DNA of 23,326 bases from Methanocorpusculum sp. MCE (GTDB taxonomy: Archaea > Halobacteriota > Methanomicrobia > Methanomicrobiales > Methanocorpusculaceae): assembly GCA_003315675.1 (NCBI GenBank), contig NIZU01000040.1:1-23326 (forward strand), written 5' to 3'. The notes below the pieces were generated by a model. It made no database searches. It was not told the origin of the DNA and saw nothing but the letters and a program-made list of their open reading frames with translations. The translations under genes and the position numbers were made by a program. Positions within the stretch are counted from its first letter, which is position 1, and each line of letters starts with the position of its first letter. Shown one piece after another: positions 22,630 to 23,326 of this stretch.

Positions 22630-22726
22630 CGTGAATCATGATTTAAGGAAGATTGGCTACATCCATACCCCCTCACCCCCCCAAAAAAAAGAAGAATACC
22701 CATTATTCCTTGACGTTTTTTTTAAT

Positions 22727-23314
22727 TTACACTCTGTTTTGAATCGTTTTCACCTGATAGATATTATAACAAAATGCAGCCAGCATATTTTTCACTCGTA
22801 CTCTTTGCAGCGTTGTTACCTTCACCAACCCTGCATGAAAAACATTTTTGATCACTGCATAGGGTCTCTCGCCCTTTGATCTCTTCCTACTTATTCGCAG
22901 ATTTCTCAGTTTATCTCGTATGCCAATGGGATGCCCTCTCGCTCCCCTTTTCATTGTGGCACTATATCCCTTGCATTTTGCTCCCTGATATCCCCGATCC
23001 CGATAGACCACTTCCCCTTTTTCTGAGAGGTCCACCTGACTATCATGAACATTTGCCGTGGTGGTTTCAATGCGTCGAATAAGATCGTGCGTCGTATCCA
23101 TGATGGTATGAAGTTTATAGCCATAGTGCATTTTGCCGTTCTTGGACATGATTTTTCCATCTTTATCCCGTCGTGTTTTTGCCTGATCTCCTCGCGGCGT
23201 GTCTTTCTTACAATGACCGGGTTCAGCATACACAAACGTTGCATCCTGAATCATACCTTGTTCAATTTTCAGACCTTTCAGGTCAAGTTGTCTCTGAAAC
23301 TCCTGCCAGACCAC
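22727..23314 (-). CDS. IS5-type DDE transposase (C-terminal part, runs past the window end)
   Basis: The visible 195 or so residues carry the catalytic core of an IS5-family transposase. The first aspartate is in MIQDATFVYAEPG, followed by KMHYGYKLHTIMD. The second is in VVYRDRGYQGAKCKGY, and the C-terminal R...E element is in RKRSKGERPYAVIKNVFH, where E is the third catalytic residue. The N-terminal part lies beyond 23326, so the methionine near 23314 is internal, not the true start. There is no frameshift in the visible part, so the element may be active. Its right end lies somewhere between 22630 and 22726 next to the truncated ParB-like gene; I could not identify the terminal repeat because the other end is outside the window. 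Confidence 0.85.
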   Translation of the reverse strand: MVWQEFQRQLDLKGLKIEQGMIQDATFVYAEPGHCKKDTPRGDQAKTRRDKDGKIMSKNGKMHYGYKLHTIMDTTHDLIRRIETTTANVHDSQVDLSEKGEVVYRDRGYQGAKCKGYSATMKRGARGHPIGIRDKLRNLRISRKRSKGERPYAVIKNVFHAGLVKVTTLQRVRVKNMLAAFCYNIYQVKTIQNRV

Positions 23315-23326
23315 TGTATCAACGCC

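Overview
This window looks like chromosomal DNA of a methanogenic archaeon of the order Methanomicrobiales, most like Methanocorpusculum. I infer this from recall of gene content, not from a search. Archaeal signs are an Alba chromatin protein, an archaeal-type aspartate-semialdehyde dehydrogenase, a methionyl-tRNA synthetase with two zinc knuckles and a fused C-terminal tRNA-binding domain, and TATA boxes about 27 bases upstream of start codons with almost no leader (asd, alba, metG). Base composition is mid-range, except for AT-rich accessory patches near 7.7-8.3 kb and 22.0-22.7 kb. I see no rRNA, tRNA or CRISPR array.

Layout. 1-1.6 kb: an IS1634/IS4-type transposase abutting the 3' end of a broken membrane-protein gene. 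1.5-3.15 kb (minus): acylphosphatase, a pyruvate-kinase C-domain protein and that membrane pseudogene, as one operon. 3.26-7.63 kb (plus): serS, then asd, alba and an ArsB/SLC13-like ion transporter. The 549-base serS-asd gap holds copies of a hairpin-rich repeat. 7.7-8.24 kb (minus): an AT-rich orphan gene for a membrane protein with a coiled coil. 8.4-17.5 kb (minus): a large family-5 peptide/nickel-type ABC transport locus. In transcription order it encodes binding lipoprotein 2, methyltransferase 3, binding lipoprotein 1, methyltransferases 2 and 1, permeases DppB and DppC, and ATPases DppD and DppF. 17.6-18.85 kb (plus): a divergent fosmidomycin-resistance-like MFS exporter, then a 44-residue small gene. 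19.26-21.28 kb (minus): metG. 21.28-22.2 kb: non-coding, with more hairpin repeats and a 244-base segment bounded by 25-base inverted repeats. 22.2-22.63 kb: a frameshifted ParB-like gene. 22.73 kb to the window end (minus): an IS5-type transposase that runs off the window.

The most striking region is the transport locus. Both lipoprotein genes are followed by class I methyltransferases, and both share an upstream block with identical internal spacing, so they look like two copies of one co-regulated module. Most members are nevertheless broken. Binding protein 2 has three in-frame stops and binding protein 1 has one. Methyltransferases 2 and 3 and both ATPases are frameshifted. Methyltransferase 3 also has ATC where ATG is expected, and DppF has lost a Walker A glycine. 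Only the two permeases and methyltransferase 1 read through intact, while flanking housekeeping genes are undamaged. I read this as recent pseudogenization of a substrate-uptake system whose substrate cannot be named from the sequence.

The second notable feature is a family of composite two-hairpin repeats at 4.65-4.89 kb and 21.3-21.6 kb. Their stems differ between copies but stay paired, and the linker between hairpins is conserved.
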